DNA from: Warburgia ugandensis
Lineage: Eukaryota; Streptophyta; Magnoliopsida; Canellales; Canellaceae
Assembly (NCBI GenBank): GCA_035236585.1
Contig: CP141139.1
Span: forward strand, 35,597,217 to 35,661,216
Length of the DNA: 64,000 nt
Direction of reading: 5' to 3'
The notes beneath the pieces are model-generated. The model did no database searches, had not been told where the DNA came from, and saw only the letters and a program-made list of their open reading frames with translations. The first letter of the stretch is position 1. The number at the start of each line of letters is the position of its first letter. Positions 26,426-38,100 of this stretch are shown one piece after another. The position numbers were made by a program, and so were the translations under genes.

Positions 26426-26595
26426 ATGCTATTTACACTGGACTACACTGGCTAGAACTCTTTACACCAGCTTAAACTGGGGGCCCTTTACACCAGAATA
26501 CACCAACAAAAATATTGTAAGCCAGATTACACTGGTGGGCCTTTTACACTGGAATACACTGGTGGAAACCCTTTACACCGGATTACACTAGTGCC
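26426..26595. repeat. About 28-bp degenerate tandem repeat
   Basis: Six decayed units of ctttacaccggattacactgg type (starting near 26430, 26459, 26486, 26518, 26548 and 26573), inside the decayed LTR. I saw no counterpart in the related LTR at 37676-41534. Confidence 0.7.
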
Positions 26596-27294
26596 CATCG
26601 AGGACGATATGCCCAAACCATACATGATGTTGTTGCTCAATCAGAGTCCTAGATGATCCAATTTTTTATTTGTATTTACCATTTCTAAGGTTTTGGGGGT
26701 CAATGAATCCAATAGATGGCTCAGATCATCTATTTGAGCTGTCCTTGATGTGGTATTTCTACTGTAGCACGGCTTTCCTTAGATTAAGGGGTTGTAGATT
26801 AGAGTCTTACCTTCACTCTACTAAAATTTGGTGGTGATCTGATATCATTTGACGCTAGAAAATTTGAAGAAAAGTTGTTGGTCACCAGATTTCTACCACT
26901 TGCCAGCGTCATCTCAATAGCTAAATTCTCCATCGTTACTTGCCCAATCGCAGTGATTCTTGAGGTGTTTTGATCGTGAGATCATGGAGAAGAGAATGAT
27001 TGGCTATCCAAGTCATCTTCTTTCCCTTTTTTTTTCACACGACTCCCTGCAAAACGGTTGCTTGAAAATTGTGTTTTTTCCTTTTTTCATTGGTTTTGCC
27101 CAGTCACTAGCATCCACGTCGTTGCCGGTGACTGCCTCTTCTCCCATCTCTCCTCTCCCTCTTTCTTCTTTCTTTCTTTCCCTCTTTCCTCTGTGGGTGT
27201 TAGTTTCAGGATCATTTCACTTAAACAGACATGGTGCCCATATCAAATACGCCCCCCCTATTTAAGGTAGAATTTTCTTTTTTGGGATGTTACA

Positions 27295-30200
27295 ATTTTA
27301 CACTTAATCATCTAATAAATTATTCAATATAAATAGTATTAATGTGTAAGTAAAAGGAAAAAATTTAGCAAGTTTAATTTTCATGAAAACCAATCATTCA
27401 AAGTTCAACATACAACCAAATAACTTGGATACATTTAGTTCAAAACTTTAAAAAAAAAAAAAGAAGCCAATTTATCTATTCAAACATGATCAGTAGGGTT
27501 ATACATACCAAAATATGTTTCAAATGAGTTCACTACCTCATTGATAAGATGAGGTTCAAAGTACCATCTGAGTAGGCTAAACATATACTCTATGACATCT
27601 TATTAATAGAGTCCAAATACCTAACATTGATCAAACACTAGTCCGTATAGATATAAGCCAAAAGTCTATACAAAACTCCATTAAAGTACATCTCAATTGA
27701 GGCACTCACTGAAGTAGGTCTTAGACAAGTCATCCACTATGACCACCGTTGACCAAATAGAGAACCTCCCCTAATGTCTCACATGAAGCTAGAAAACCCC
27801 TAATGACATCCTACTAGAGTTTAGAAGGGAGAACATAATAAGGCCTTATAAATAGTTAGGTTTCACTTTGAAATTGATGAAATACATTATTATTTCAAAA
27901 TTCAAACTTTCTCTTCAAATCATTTCAAAACCTTTCTTTGAGTTATATCATCAACATCAGAATTTTGGGAATCAATCCTATAATGATAATTCTTTTCAAA
28001 CTTGTCATTATCTTTTCTTTAAAAGTTACATTCCATTCTGAAACTTAATAGCATGAAAAATCAATTAAAGCACTCGACTAAAACTGATACATCCATATGT
28101 ATCTTTGAAGTTACTTGGACATAAATCATTTAGATTAAAACCATACTATTTATAGCCAATAGATGTTGAAATTAAAAATCATGCTATCCATGTTGTTAGA
28201 TAAAAAAAAAATCAATTATATAACTAGAACAAAAACCATTTAGTTATGTAATTAAATCTAACTATATAAACTTTATAGTTAGATAAAAAAAATATGTGTA
28301 CACTATATGATTAGATGTTGATATATATATATATATATATATATAAATATATAAGCCATATATATCATAAATCCAAAATCATAAGCTCTCTAGCTCATAG
28401 CATAAATTATCATGTGCACATGCTATCCTCATATTCGAAGCCTAGATCATAATGTGGACATGCTATCATCAGATTTAAAGCATAGATCATCATGCACATA
28501 TGTTTACTTCAATTTTAAACTATGGATCATCATGCAAATATTATAATTTCAATTTCAAAGCATAGATCATCGTGCACGTGGACTAATATTAGTTTCAGAG
28601 CATGAATTATTGTAGATCATACATATAAAACTATGATAAAATTAAAATTTAACCTGTAGATCTTTATAATACATACACATATATTAACATCAATTTCAAA
28701 GCATAGATTGACATTGATCTAGTGCATATATCATAATTAGATGGCATCATAAATAAATAAATATAAACATGCACACACATATATATAGATCAATTTCAAT
28801 TATATGAGTTTAGATGGAAAATTGAGATGTGTTCGCATTTCTCTATAGATCGGATTAGATCTAATTCATTGACTTATCCAATTGTAAGTCACCAACATCT
28901 AACATTTCTAGCATGCACATATATTGGATCCATAGGTTTACATATTCAATCATTTCTTAACATTTCTAACATGCATGTATATTAGATCTAATACCTGTAT
29001 TACAAGGATGTTTAGTAGATCTTTATTATGGCATAAATTCCTGGATCAACAAATATAATAGTATGTGTAGAATAATAATATTATACTCACTTGTTTTGGG
29101 ATTCCCAGTTCTTCTTTAAACTCTTTATGATTTCTCTCCTCTGATCAACCCATGAGACTCATTTCCAATCTTCCTCTCAAAATCTACATTTTGATTATGA
29201 TTTGTTTAGGATTTGATGAAATTTTTGGAAGAGATCTAAGTATGGGTGGAGGGACAATGAGTGAGCATAGATGGACATCTAGAACTCAAACTAGCAAATA
29301 AAAAAGAAGACATTCTCTCATGTATAATGTTTATATATATTATTGTTAAAATTTAGATTTGATATAAATTACATTGATGTTTAAGATATGGTTTTAAATT
29401 TTTTAGAATATTTCAGAGCTACACATGAATACATTTTTAATGTTCATATTTAATATCATTTAAATTTAATGTTCTAGATTTTAAGATTATATGGAACATT
29501 TGAATATGAGCATTAATTATTTTTAATTTCAAATATGAATTTGAAAGTACTTTTCATATATGAAAATCAAGTTTAATTGTGAACTTTAAATAGATTGGGC
29601 ATTTTCAAATATGAAATAATGGTGAAATTCATTCCAGGTCATATATTATTTTTTTCTATATTCAATGTAATGCTTATTTTTATTTAGATGTCCACAATTA
29701 ACCTCTATTTTTATGTAAATTTAGTATAATTGAAGTAGTTCTTAATTACTTCTTCTTAATGAACTTAGTTCTTAATTTTTTAGGTCGTGCAACAAAATCT
29801 TGCCCAATAATGGAAAAAATAAACCAGACTTAAAAACATAATAATAACAATAATAAGAAAAATAACTGAAACTAAAGTTAAAGAGGAAACACATGGAATC
29901 AAGATCTAAAGTGTTCTAGAGGAAGAGATCAAAGAGAAGAAACTATTCTGTAGCAAAATCACCACATTTACATATCTATTATCGATTGGGTTTTTATCAG
30001 TCCCCATATTTGAAGAAGTTTAAGGCCGAGACTTAGTAGATGATGTGTCTTTTGTAAGTGTGAGGACACGCTCTCGAGTTACCTCTCTTGTAATCTGCAA
30101 AAATTAGGACTTTCTCCTCCTACAGCATAGGGTCTAATCTTTTAAAACCTTTCTGCAACTTAGTGTTTAACAGTGAAAGCCTTATAGTTTTTTTCTTCTT

Positions 30201-30330
30201 GGCAGGAAAAACATGTATGTACCGAGCACGATACCTAAAACATATAATTAGCCAGACTTTTTCTCCTCAAATGATGTGGGACTAAACTCAAGATCACCTA
30301 TAACCTGTAATCTAAAAGTTAGTCATTTTT
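27295..30330. other. AT-rich sequence without recognisable genes
   Basis: No open frame of note and no TE protein motif. A TA tract is at 28320-28344. Degenerate tandem units are at 28395-28640. The part at 30030-30330 has two loosely similar stretches with ctcctc, gtaatct and aaaattag, perhaps older relics of the neighbouring miniature element. Confidence 0.5.
28395..28640. repeat. About 60-bp degenerate tandem repeat
   Basis: Four to five units built on aaagcatagatcatcatgcacatatg (shortened: agcatagatcatcatgcac), near 28430, 28477, 28535 and 28590. Each is followed by an AT-rich spacer with tttcaatttc. Confidence 0.6.
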
Positions 30331-30625
30331 TGTAATAGTCGGGGTTCCAATAGTAATAATATTGTCCACTTTGGGAACAGTCAACACAGTTTTGTTCTTC
30401 CCCAGTTTCTCAAGGAAAAGGCCTCGTTACCATTAGAGCCATCCAGACTCTTATCAATCAGTCCAGATCTCCCTCCCTAGGCGATGTGAGACTAACTCTC
30501 AATACCTCCCCGCTATTGTTCCCTCAAACTATCTTGGGCCCTGACCTCAGACTATCTTGGGGGCATCCCCCTCAAGACATCTTGGCCTCACCCTCAAGCC
30601 ATCTTGGTGAACACCTGCGGGTTCA
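30331..30625 (-). mobile_element. Miniature LTR element: leftmost LTR (about 295 bp)
   Basis: On the minus strand it starts TGAACCCGCAGG after a purine tract and ends CCCCGACTATTACA. It aligns with 30703-30997 and 31076-31369. The sequence to its left is unrelated, so this is the outer 3' LTR of the array. Confidence 0.65.
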
Positions 30626-30688
30626 CCTTTCCCCCTTTAGGGACAAGCTCCATGCATGTAGCTAGCCCACCCCATCACGAGGGAACTA

Positions 30689-30700
30689 GCTTTGATACCA
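30689..30700 (-). promoter_or_regulatory. PBS-like site, left internal segment
   Basis: Minus strand TGGTATCAAAGC, one base different from the initiator tRNA-Met complement. It lies two bases from the LTR end at 30703. Confidence 0.55.
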
Positions 30701-31061
30701 TTTGTAACAGCCGGGGTTCCAACAATAACAATATTGTCCACTTTGGGAATAGCCAGCACAGTTTTGTTCTTCCCCAGTTTCCCAAGGAAAAGGCCTCGTT
30801 AACATTAGAGCCATCCAGACTCTTATCAACCAGTCCAGATCTCCCTCCCTAGGCAATGTGAGACTAACTCTCAATACCTCCCCGCTATTGTTCCCTCAAA
30901 CTATCTTGGGCCCTGACCTCAGACTATCTTGGGGGCATCCCTCTCAAGCCATCTTGGCCTCACCCTCAAGCCATCTTGGTGAACACCTGCGAGTTCACCT
31001 TTCCCCCTTTAGGGACAAGCGTCCACGCATGCAGCTAGCCCACCCCATCACGAGGGAACTA

Positions 31062-31073
31062 GCTCTGATACCA
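31062..31073 (-). promoter_or_regulatory. PBS-like site, right internal segment
   Basis: Minus strand TGGTATCAGAGC, a perfect match to the initiator tRNA-Met complement and the same priming class as the gypsy element at 14498-23900. It lies two bases from the LTR end at 31076. Confidence 0.65.
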
Positions 31074-31369
31074 TTTGTAACAGCCGGGGTTCCAATAATA
31101 ACAATATTGTCCACTTTGGGCACAGCCCGCACAGTTTTGTTCTTCCCCAGCTTCCCAGGGAAAAGGCCTCGTTACCGTTAGAGCCATCTAGACTTTTATC
31201 AACTAGCCCAGATCTTCCTCCCCAGGCGATGTGGGCCTAACTCTCAGTACCTCCCTGCTGTTGTTCCCTCAGACTATCTTAGGCCCTGACCTTAGACTAT
31301 CTTGGGGCATCCCCCTCAAGTCATCTTGGCCTCACCCTCAAGCCATCTTGGCGAACACCTACGAGTTCA

Positions 31370-32335
31370 CCTTTCCCCCTTTAGGGACACACATCCACAC
31401 ATGCGGCGAAGAGAAAGAGAGTTTTCTAGCTACACCAAGTGGAAACCAACTTCGTGTTACACTAAAAACTAGGGACAGAGTCTAAAACACATAGGAGAAA
31501 GAAGAGAAAATAAATAAATAAATAAAAGGAGAAAGAAATAGGTACACATGGGATAGGTTTCTAACTACAAGATTAGGACCACCTTGTTGTTACACTATAT
31601 CATAGGAAAAGGACTTAGAAAGAGAGAGAGGGGGGGGGGGGGGGGGGGGGCGCGGATTTCACCAATTAAAATGGTTCCTAGTTTTAGTATTGCACTTAAT
31701 TGTAGGGCTAGGATTAACATAATTAGGTGCTTCAAAGCATTTTTCTCACTATACTAGAGTTTAAGAAAGAAAATTACTCTTTTGAAAATTTAAAAGATGG
31801 GATTTGTGTTAACTCATGTTGCCTTCAATTTTAAGAATTTGAAACCAAAGGTGTGTCCTTGTTTATCCTGATTCCAATTTAAAATATATATATATATATA
31901 TATAATGGATAGCCAATAGAATAAAAGCATCCAAGTAGCCCTTGAATAGAACTTGGAATAGAAAAAGGATAAAAAGGAAAGGTGTGGATGATAAAATCTA
32001 CCATATTCTACTAAAAAGAGGAGGGCTAAAGGGGCCACCACCTATATATCTCCTCTTAACTTGAATTGTAAATATCTTTTGAAATAAAGAAAAGGGAGGA
32101 AAGTGGGCCCACACCTTGCATGCTATGCTTACTCAGACAAGAGGTCAAGAAGGAACCTGTCATAGAAGAAATTTGAGGGCCCTCTTAGGTGTTTTTCTTC
32201 TACAAGCTTGAAGGGGGTGTTTTTTCTTTGCACATAGTGTGATTGGAGAGGGAACTTATTTATATTGTAGTAACATTTAAGTAAATAACTCCACCAATGT
32301 TGGTCCCAAGCCCAGATGAAAAATGAGGAGGGTCT
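31370..32335. other. Unassigned flank with a poly-G tract
   Basis: The third miniature LTR runs into a purine tract and about 20 bases of related internal sequence (to about 31405). Nothing recognisable follows. A run of 21 G lies at 31630-31650 and a TA run at about 31885-31905. No gene is seen. Confidence 0.5.
31630..31650. repeat. (G)21 homopolymer
   Basis: Twenty-one consecutive G preceded by an AG run. Such tracts are rare in plant DNA, can form four-stranded structures and are prone to sequencing error. Confidence 0.9.
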
Positions 32336-32612
32336 TATGTCAAGTGTCAGTCGACAAGGGAGAAAATAAAGATGATTTTGTTATTTCTTTTCTTCTTACA
32401 ATTAATATGCACTAGTATAATAGTTTGTAAGGAAGAAATAAAAATCATATCCAGTTCTTAAAAGTATGGCAACCCTTGTGTTAGGTGCCAGCCGACAAGG
32501 GAGAAGTTGAAGATGATTTTGTTATTTCTTTCCTACTTGTAAATGTATATCCATTTGTATATTAGTTTGTAAGGAAGAAATTAAAATCATCTCCAACTTC
32601 TTAAGAGTATGA
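32336..32612. repeat. Two tandem 141-bp units, each an imperfect hairpin
   Basis: The unit starts gccgacaagggagaa (32353 and 32494 for the gacaaggg core). Inside each unit gatgattttgttatttctt pairs with the reverse complement of aagaaataaaaatcat (left) or aagaaattaaaatcatctcc (right). The stem is about 25-28 bp and the loop about 35-45. This is a foldback or MITE-like structure just 5' of the LINE relic. Confidence 0.65.
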
Positions 32613-32671
32613 CAACCCAAACATGACATGAATCAAAAATTGACATTCCCTCAAGTTAGGACGTTCCTCCT

Positions 32672-32880
32672 AAGCGACGCGCTGCATCGGATCCCAAGTG
32701 TAGTGAAAAATGAGCAAGGGAGTTCTAGGGCATTTTCTTAGAAGTGATGCACTACATCAGATCTTAGGTGTAGTGAAAAATGGGTAAGGGTTGTTAGAGC
32801 ATCCCCTTAGAAGCAACGCACTGCATCAGAACCCAAGTGTAGTGAAAAGTGAACATGGGTTCATGTCGTGGAGGTCGAGA
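32672..32880 (+). repeat. 69-bp tandem repeat, three units, 5' of the LINE endonuclease
   Basis: Units start at 32672, 32741 and 32811 with aagcgacgcgctgcatcgg, gaagtgatgcactacatcag and aagcaacgcactgcatcag. Each continues with tgtagtgaaaaatg. The position directly upstream of the endonuclease suggests a LINE 5' untranslated repeat. The later units carry C-to-T changes. Confidence 0.7.
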
Positions 32881-34030
32881 AGGGCATTAGTAAATAGGAT
32901 ATCTTAAGAGCATAAGATTCTTATTGCCACATGGAATATAGGGTTCTTAACAAGTAAGAGTTTGGAGTTAGAAAACAGGATGAAATGTAGGAGAGTCAAC
33001 AGCGCTTGTATCTAAGAAATCAAGTTGAAGGGGGCTAAAGCTAGAGAAATCAATGGGTATAAATTATAGTATGTAGGAAAGGATAATAACATAAATGGGG
33101 TAGGAATAATATTGGATAAAGAATTAAAGGATAAAGTTGTAGATATTAAAAGATTCAGTGATAGAATTATAATAATAAAACTTGTTCTAGAAAAGTAGAT
33201 CATAAATATTATAAGTGCATGCACACCACAAGTAGGGTTAGAAGATATAATCAAGAGATAGTTTTTGAAAGATATGGATGGAGTCATGCAAGAAATTTCC
33301 AATACTGAGAGGATATTTATAGGAGCATACTTAAATAACTATGTAGGAAAAGAAAAGGAAGAATATGATAGATCGAATACATGGAGGGTATGATATAGGT
33401 GAATGAAATGAGATGGGGTAAACTATCCTCAATTTTGCTTTGTCATATAACCTGACCATTGCAAATACACTCTTTAAGAAGAGGGATAAACACTTAAAAA
33501 ACTTTAAAAGTGGACTTCATAAAAGCTAAATAGACTTTTTCTACTTAGGAATACTGAACAACCAATGTCTAAGGATTGTAAGGTGATACCCAGTGAGAGT
33601 TTAACCTCATAACATAGGTTAATGGTTATGGATATCCATATCAAAAGATGGAAGAAAGGAAATGAACTTAATAGGTATCCAAAAACTAAGTGGTGGAACT
33701 TAAAAGGAGAGAAAATAACGTTGTTCACAAATAAGTTGATGGCAGAAGAAAATTGGAATTATGAAATAGAAGTAAACACCATGTGGATTAATATTGCTGA
33801 GTTCATTAAGAAAGTGGCAAAAGATGTATTAAGAGTATCTAAAGGTAAAAGCCAATTAGTAAAGGAAACATGGTGGCAGAGCGAAACAGTACAAATAGTT
33901 ATTAAAGAAAAATGAATGTATTTTAAAGCATGATAAAAGACTAGAAATAATAAAAATTATGAACAATATAAGAATGCTAAAAAAGTTGCTAAGAGAATAG
34001 TTAAAAGAAGGAGTTTAAATAAAATTTAAT
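32880..34030 (+). pseudogene. RTE-type LINE endonuclease relic
   Basis: Conceptual translation across stops gives ATWNIGFLT, KGAKAREINGYKL, NGVGIILDKELKDKVVDIKR, APQVGLEDIIKR in decayed form, IFIGAYLNNYVGKEKEEYD and TILNFALSYNLTIANTLFKK. The longest open part (33622-33915) has MDIHIKRWKKGNELNRYPK and ETWWQSETVQ. These are the apurinic-type endonuclease and the linker towards RT of plant RTE LINEs. No RT motifs follow, so the 3' half is lost. Many stops and frame shifts are present. Confidence 0.8.
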
Positions 34031-35935
34031 TGTTAAAATATAAAGAAAATAACATAAATAAATAAAAGTAAAATAAAATTTTAGATTTATTTAAATGATA
34101 CAAATTATAGAATTTTTAGTTCCAAAAAGATAGAAAATTAAACTAAATAAACATCCATGAATTACGCCGTCCATGGATAAGCATATAGGGATACAGTAAA
34201 ACTGGAATAATCTAAAAATGGACAAAAATGGAATTTAAATTATTCAGCTTAGAGTAAAATTGAAATTTTGCTAGATTTCTGGTTTTAAACCAAAATTAGA
34301 GAAACCTGATGGAAGAAGGGGAAGACGATGAAGGGGGGATTATCGAAGATGGGGGAGACAGAGAGAAGCTGGTATGAGGAGGGAGCAAGGGCAGTTTGCG
34401 ACGCTGAGAAGGAGGGGAAAACAGTGAACCAGAGGAGAAACAATGAATAAGACCAAAGAGGAGACAGGGAAGAAGATAGATACAAAAAGAACAATGGTGC
34501 TGAGAAGCTAGGGAATGAAGATCTAATGTAAATGAACAAAAAGAAACAGTTAAAGAGGAGTATCATCTGGGACTGGGGTGGAGACAAGAGTGGGAAGAGA
34601 AGAGAGGCTGACAGAGGAGGTGAGGAGACTGGAATTGATGACGCGCTAGTGATCAAAGATAGAAGAAGATGAAGGTGGTGCAGTGATTGGATAGTGATGG
34701 TGAGCAATAGGTGATGAGGGAAGAAGAGCTGGGAAGCCGACAATGGAGAGAAGCTAGGAAGTGAGGGGATCGATGAAATGGGTACCATTAGATATTGCTG
34801 GTGTGTGTGGCTTCGTGCAGTGAGCAGAGTTAGAGACAGAAGATGGTGTGATGAGAAATAGAGAGAGGGAGGTAAGCAGGAAAGAGTAAGAGATATGAGG
34901 AGATCGGAGAATGCGAGGGAGAAAGGGGAAGTTGGGCAGTGACAAACACACACAGTTGGAGTCTTCAAAAGGAAACTTATTTTTTCTTTGTAAAAAAATT
35001 CATATAAAGTCTGTCAATTCTCTAATCATTTGATCAATAGAATGCCTCATATATGAAGGATCTAATGCTACCCAAAATGCTACCTCTCTCTTTATGTTTT
35101 GTAATAAACTAGCTACAGAATAATTTACTAAAAACTTCTTCTATTTTTTATTCCTTACATAGATCCCAAATTGTTGGTATCTTCGCCCATCCCTACAAAA
35201 TAAAAAATAAAAAATTCTTTCACTAACTTACACGCCAACTCCAAGCATGATAAAGATCTTAATATTGGTAAGCATTGTTCAATTGACAACAAACCAACTC
35301 AAAACCTTAGACCAAACTTTAGAGGAGTGTAAGTAGTCAATAAAAATGATAAATATTTTCAAGGCTTGGCAAACCTAGAATACACATGTTGACAACAGAC
35401 CATCTTCTAACCATCAAAACATCAATTAGTGAGGGTTAATATCGTCATCCAATCCAGTTGAAACATTAAAATTTTTATATGACATGCTAAGACCACACTC
35501 TGGCCGCTATATTATCATTAATTTCCTAAACAATCAACCAATGATAACATGATTGGATAGTAAAAGCTCTTTTGAATTTTTGAGATCTTATTTTATCCTA
35601 GCCCATGTCTTTGGTGATGTCAAATTAAGGAATATAAGTTTAATAAAAGAGATTTTGATGTCAAATTTCTTTTACCAAGGAATATAAGATCATCAAGTAG
35701 AATAAAATTAAGCTCATGCTAGGCCAACTTCAAGTTAACTTCTTCCCAAAACTCCAACTTCCACTTCAATGGCCTTGCTATATCAATAAGTTGCAGCATC
35801 TTCTCTTCTACTTGACGCTACATCAATATTGCTCATCTTGAACTTGAAGGAAAAATCCTACAAAAAAGAAAGAATTTGGTATTACTTAAAGATTGTAGTC
35901 AACTACTCATGGCATCCCTTGTTATCACAGAGACT
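34031..35935. other. Purine-rich stretch and unassigned sequence
   Basis: 34285-34968 is strongly purine-rich on the plus strand. It leaves a 227-codon open frame on the minus strand made almost only of S, L, P, F and I. I judge this composition-driven and not a gene. 35000-35935 has no recognisable gene or TE motif. Confidence 0.5.
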
Positions 35936-35939
35936 CTAT

Positions 35940-36590
35940 AGAAATCGAGCAAATTGTAAGAGCCCTGCAATACTTTGATTGGCACTAGTGAGCCACAATA
36001 GATTTTCCTTTATTCAACTTGATAGTCAACTAGTTCCTTTCACTATATATAATGATATGAATCCCTACCCTTTCATGTAATAATTTTATTATTGTAATAA
36101 CAAATACTTCAACATATCTAAAATGACCTTTAGTGAAACTCTAACTTTCATATGATTGTATGTCCATTCCCTTCCCTATCACTTCCTACTTTGCTTTGTT
36201 GCTAACTCCTTTTCAACCTTTGTCTCACCAAAACCTAATCCAATCTCCAACCTAGTCTTAATCTACACTACAATCAAGCAAATTATAAGGGCCCTGTAGT
36301 TCTTTGATTGACACTAATTTTTGGTGAGCCACAATGGATTTTCCTCTATTCAACTTGGTAGTTGACAATTCCTTTCACAATATATGAAGATCAGAATCCC
36401 CGCCCCTTCATTTAACAATTTCATTATTATAATAATAATACTTCACCATGACTACAATGTCTTCATGGATTGTCATTCCATTCCCTTCCATATCAGTTCC
36501 TACTTTGCCTTGTTGATGACTTTTGAACGTTTTTCTCGCCAAAACCTAATCCAATCTCCAACCTCATCCTAATCTACACCATCGATTTTT
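35940..36590. repeat. Two-copy tandem duplication, about 327-bp unit
   Basis: gcaaattgtaagagccctg at 35949 recurs as gcaaattataagggccctg at 36276. The units then share gagccacaat, ttcctttattcaactt, cctttcac, ccattcccttcc and ccaaaacctaatccaatctcc. Divergence is clear, so it is old. No coding potential. Confidence 0.85.
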
Positions 36591-36974
36591 CTCTATGACA
36601 TAGGCAACTCTTGTTCCCCTCCTAAATGCAAATCTACCTTTCCATGTCTCCAAAATGAAGGAAACACAAATCTAATTTACAACTCCAACACCATTCTAGA
36701 ATTAGATGACCTTTGGGAGAAATAAGAAGAAGAAAATCTAAAATAACAACAACATATTCCCAACTCTAGAAGTAACCAATACTCTATTTGGGAGTAGAAA
36801 AAGAGTGATGAATGAACTTCGTTTTCCATTTAAAAGAAAATACATCATGATTCTGTTAGTTTCTTAGACCCCTTATAGCTTTGAACAAAAAACATGAACT
36901 AATACTTCCTTCATCTTTTGACTTTTTAGTAATAATTTTAAAAAAATAAAAATCAAAACTAACAAATCTAGCAC

Positions 36975-37057
<83 letters not shown>

Positions 37058-37670
37058 ACACCTAAGTAATAAGTGCAAAAATCCCCTCATTTTTCTTCTT
37101 TTCCTACAGAGGGCTAATTTCACCATTTTAATAGTTAAAACAATGACAACAACTAAAATTAAATGAGTCTTGATATTTTTAAATGCTAAGGCAACATCTT
37201 ATTTTTATGTACTATCTTTTCATATAATTTTGGCTTGATTTTCAAAAGATTTAACTCATTCATATTATTTGGAAACCCTCAAATTAGCTCTATACTAAAA
37301 ATTACTTTAATTGGATGCATGTAGCCTTATGTTTCATTGTACCTTGAATTATAACCACTGAAATAAAAGAAAATAGAAGTTAGGATCATCTGATTGACAC
37401 AAAACAAGGTGAACTCTTTAGATCTAAGAAAAAACAATAAAAAGACATCGCCTGAAAATAAAATGATGCCTTAGCTTTAGAAGATAATAGGACTCAAAAT
37501 TGATAACTATGTCACATGATCTTCTCCTAATTGTGCCCTAATAAATCCCCTTTCACATCGCCCTTCCTAATTTGGACTCTCAGTCAACATCGCTTCCCAA
37601 CAGCTTGGTAACTTCCTCCTCTCTCCTTCTTTATCGCATATTTACGAGGATTCTCTTAACTCTTCTTGCT
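36591..37670. other. Unassigned sequence with a long (CT)n tract
   Basis: No gene is seen. A (CT)37 run is at 36979-37052. The interval ends in the target site of the solo LTR. Confidence 0.6.
36979..37052. repeat. (CT)n microsatellite
   Basis: About 37 uninterrupted CT units. Confidence 0.95.
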
Positions 37671-38092
37671 CATTCTGTAATACCCCGAGCAATTTACGCT
37701 ATTTTTGCATCCATTTAACAAAAATAATTGGACATTCTATAGGAAATGAACCATGTTAAATGTTTTCCTTTATTTAAAATATTAAATGAATAAATTTGTA
37801 AGAAAATTTGATACCATTAGATTCTACTCGAAAAATGGAATCCAACACCTCGAAGAACGCAGAAAACGGAGGTCGTATGAAGAAGTTACTGCCGTTTAAA
37901 GACTAAGGGCATTTCTGTAATTTAAATTAAAAACGAAAAAGACAGAAAACGCAGGGGGCCGTTTTGATAACAGCACCCCGTCTTCTTCTTCCTCCCAATT
38001 TCTCCGAAAACCCCTAGTTTCCAGAGGTTTCCACCACCGACAATGGCGGCACCGCCATTGGCAAGCACCGCCATAGCAAGGCTATAAATACT

Positions 38093-38100
38093 CCATCTTC
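38093..38100 (+). promoter_or_regulatory. TATA-like element of the LTR promoter
   Basis: TATAAATA preceded by two ccgccat direct repeats (38052-38074), in a position usual for the U3 promoter of long LTRs. Confidence 0.45.

Larger units (their letters stand above)
24010..27294 (-). mobile_element. Decayed LTR related to the solo LTR at 37676-41534
   Basis: The right end gggatgttaca gives a minus-strand start TGTAACATCCC. The middle aligns, inverted, with 37676-41534: the frame at 24734-24946 and the minus frame at 40555-40860 share HPGIPSH, NKSMDRH, GSQP, MGD and VVWT-HVTN. The left terminus near 24010 is too decayed to fix (aggggcccc at 24060 matches tggggcccc at 41477). No target-site duplication was recognised, and no coding domains are present. 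Confidence 0.7.
30331..31369 (-). mobile_element. Tandem array of a miniature LTR retrotransposon (TRIM/SMART-like)
   Basis: Three direct repeats at a period of 372-373 bases. Each unit is a ~295-bp LTR-like part (TG...TTACA on the minus strand) plus a ~77-bp internal part. The internal part holds a PBS-like TGGTATCAGAGC two bases from the LTR end and, at the other side, a polypurine tract AAAGGGGGAAAGG directly before the next LTR. There is no coding capacity, so it would depend on another element's proteins. LTR-internal-LTR-internal-LTR arrays are known for TRIMs. The very short internal part is the odd feature. It could instead be a tandemly repeated LTR junction of a larger lost element. 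Confidence 0.6.

Noticed and set aside
34285..34968. 227-codon open frame on the minus strand
   Set aside because: It is made almost only of S, L, P, F and I because the plus strand is purine-rich. No domain, no splice context and no codon pattern of a gene.
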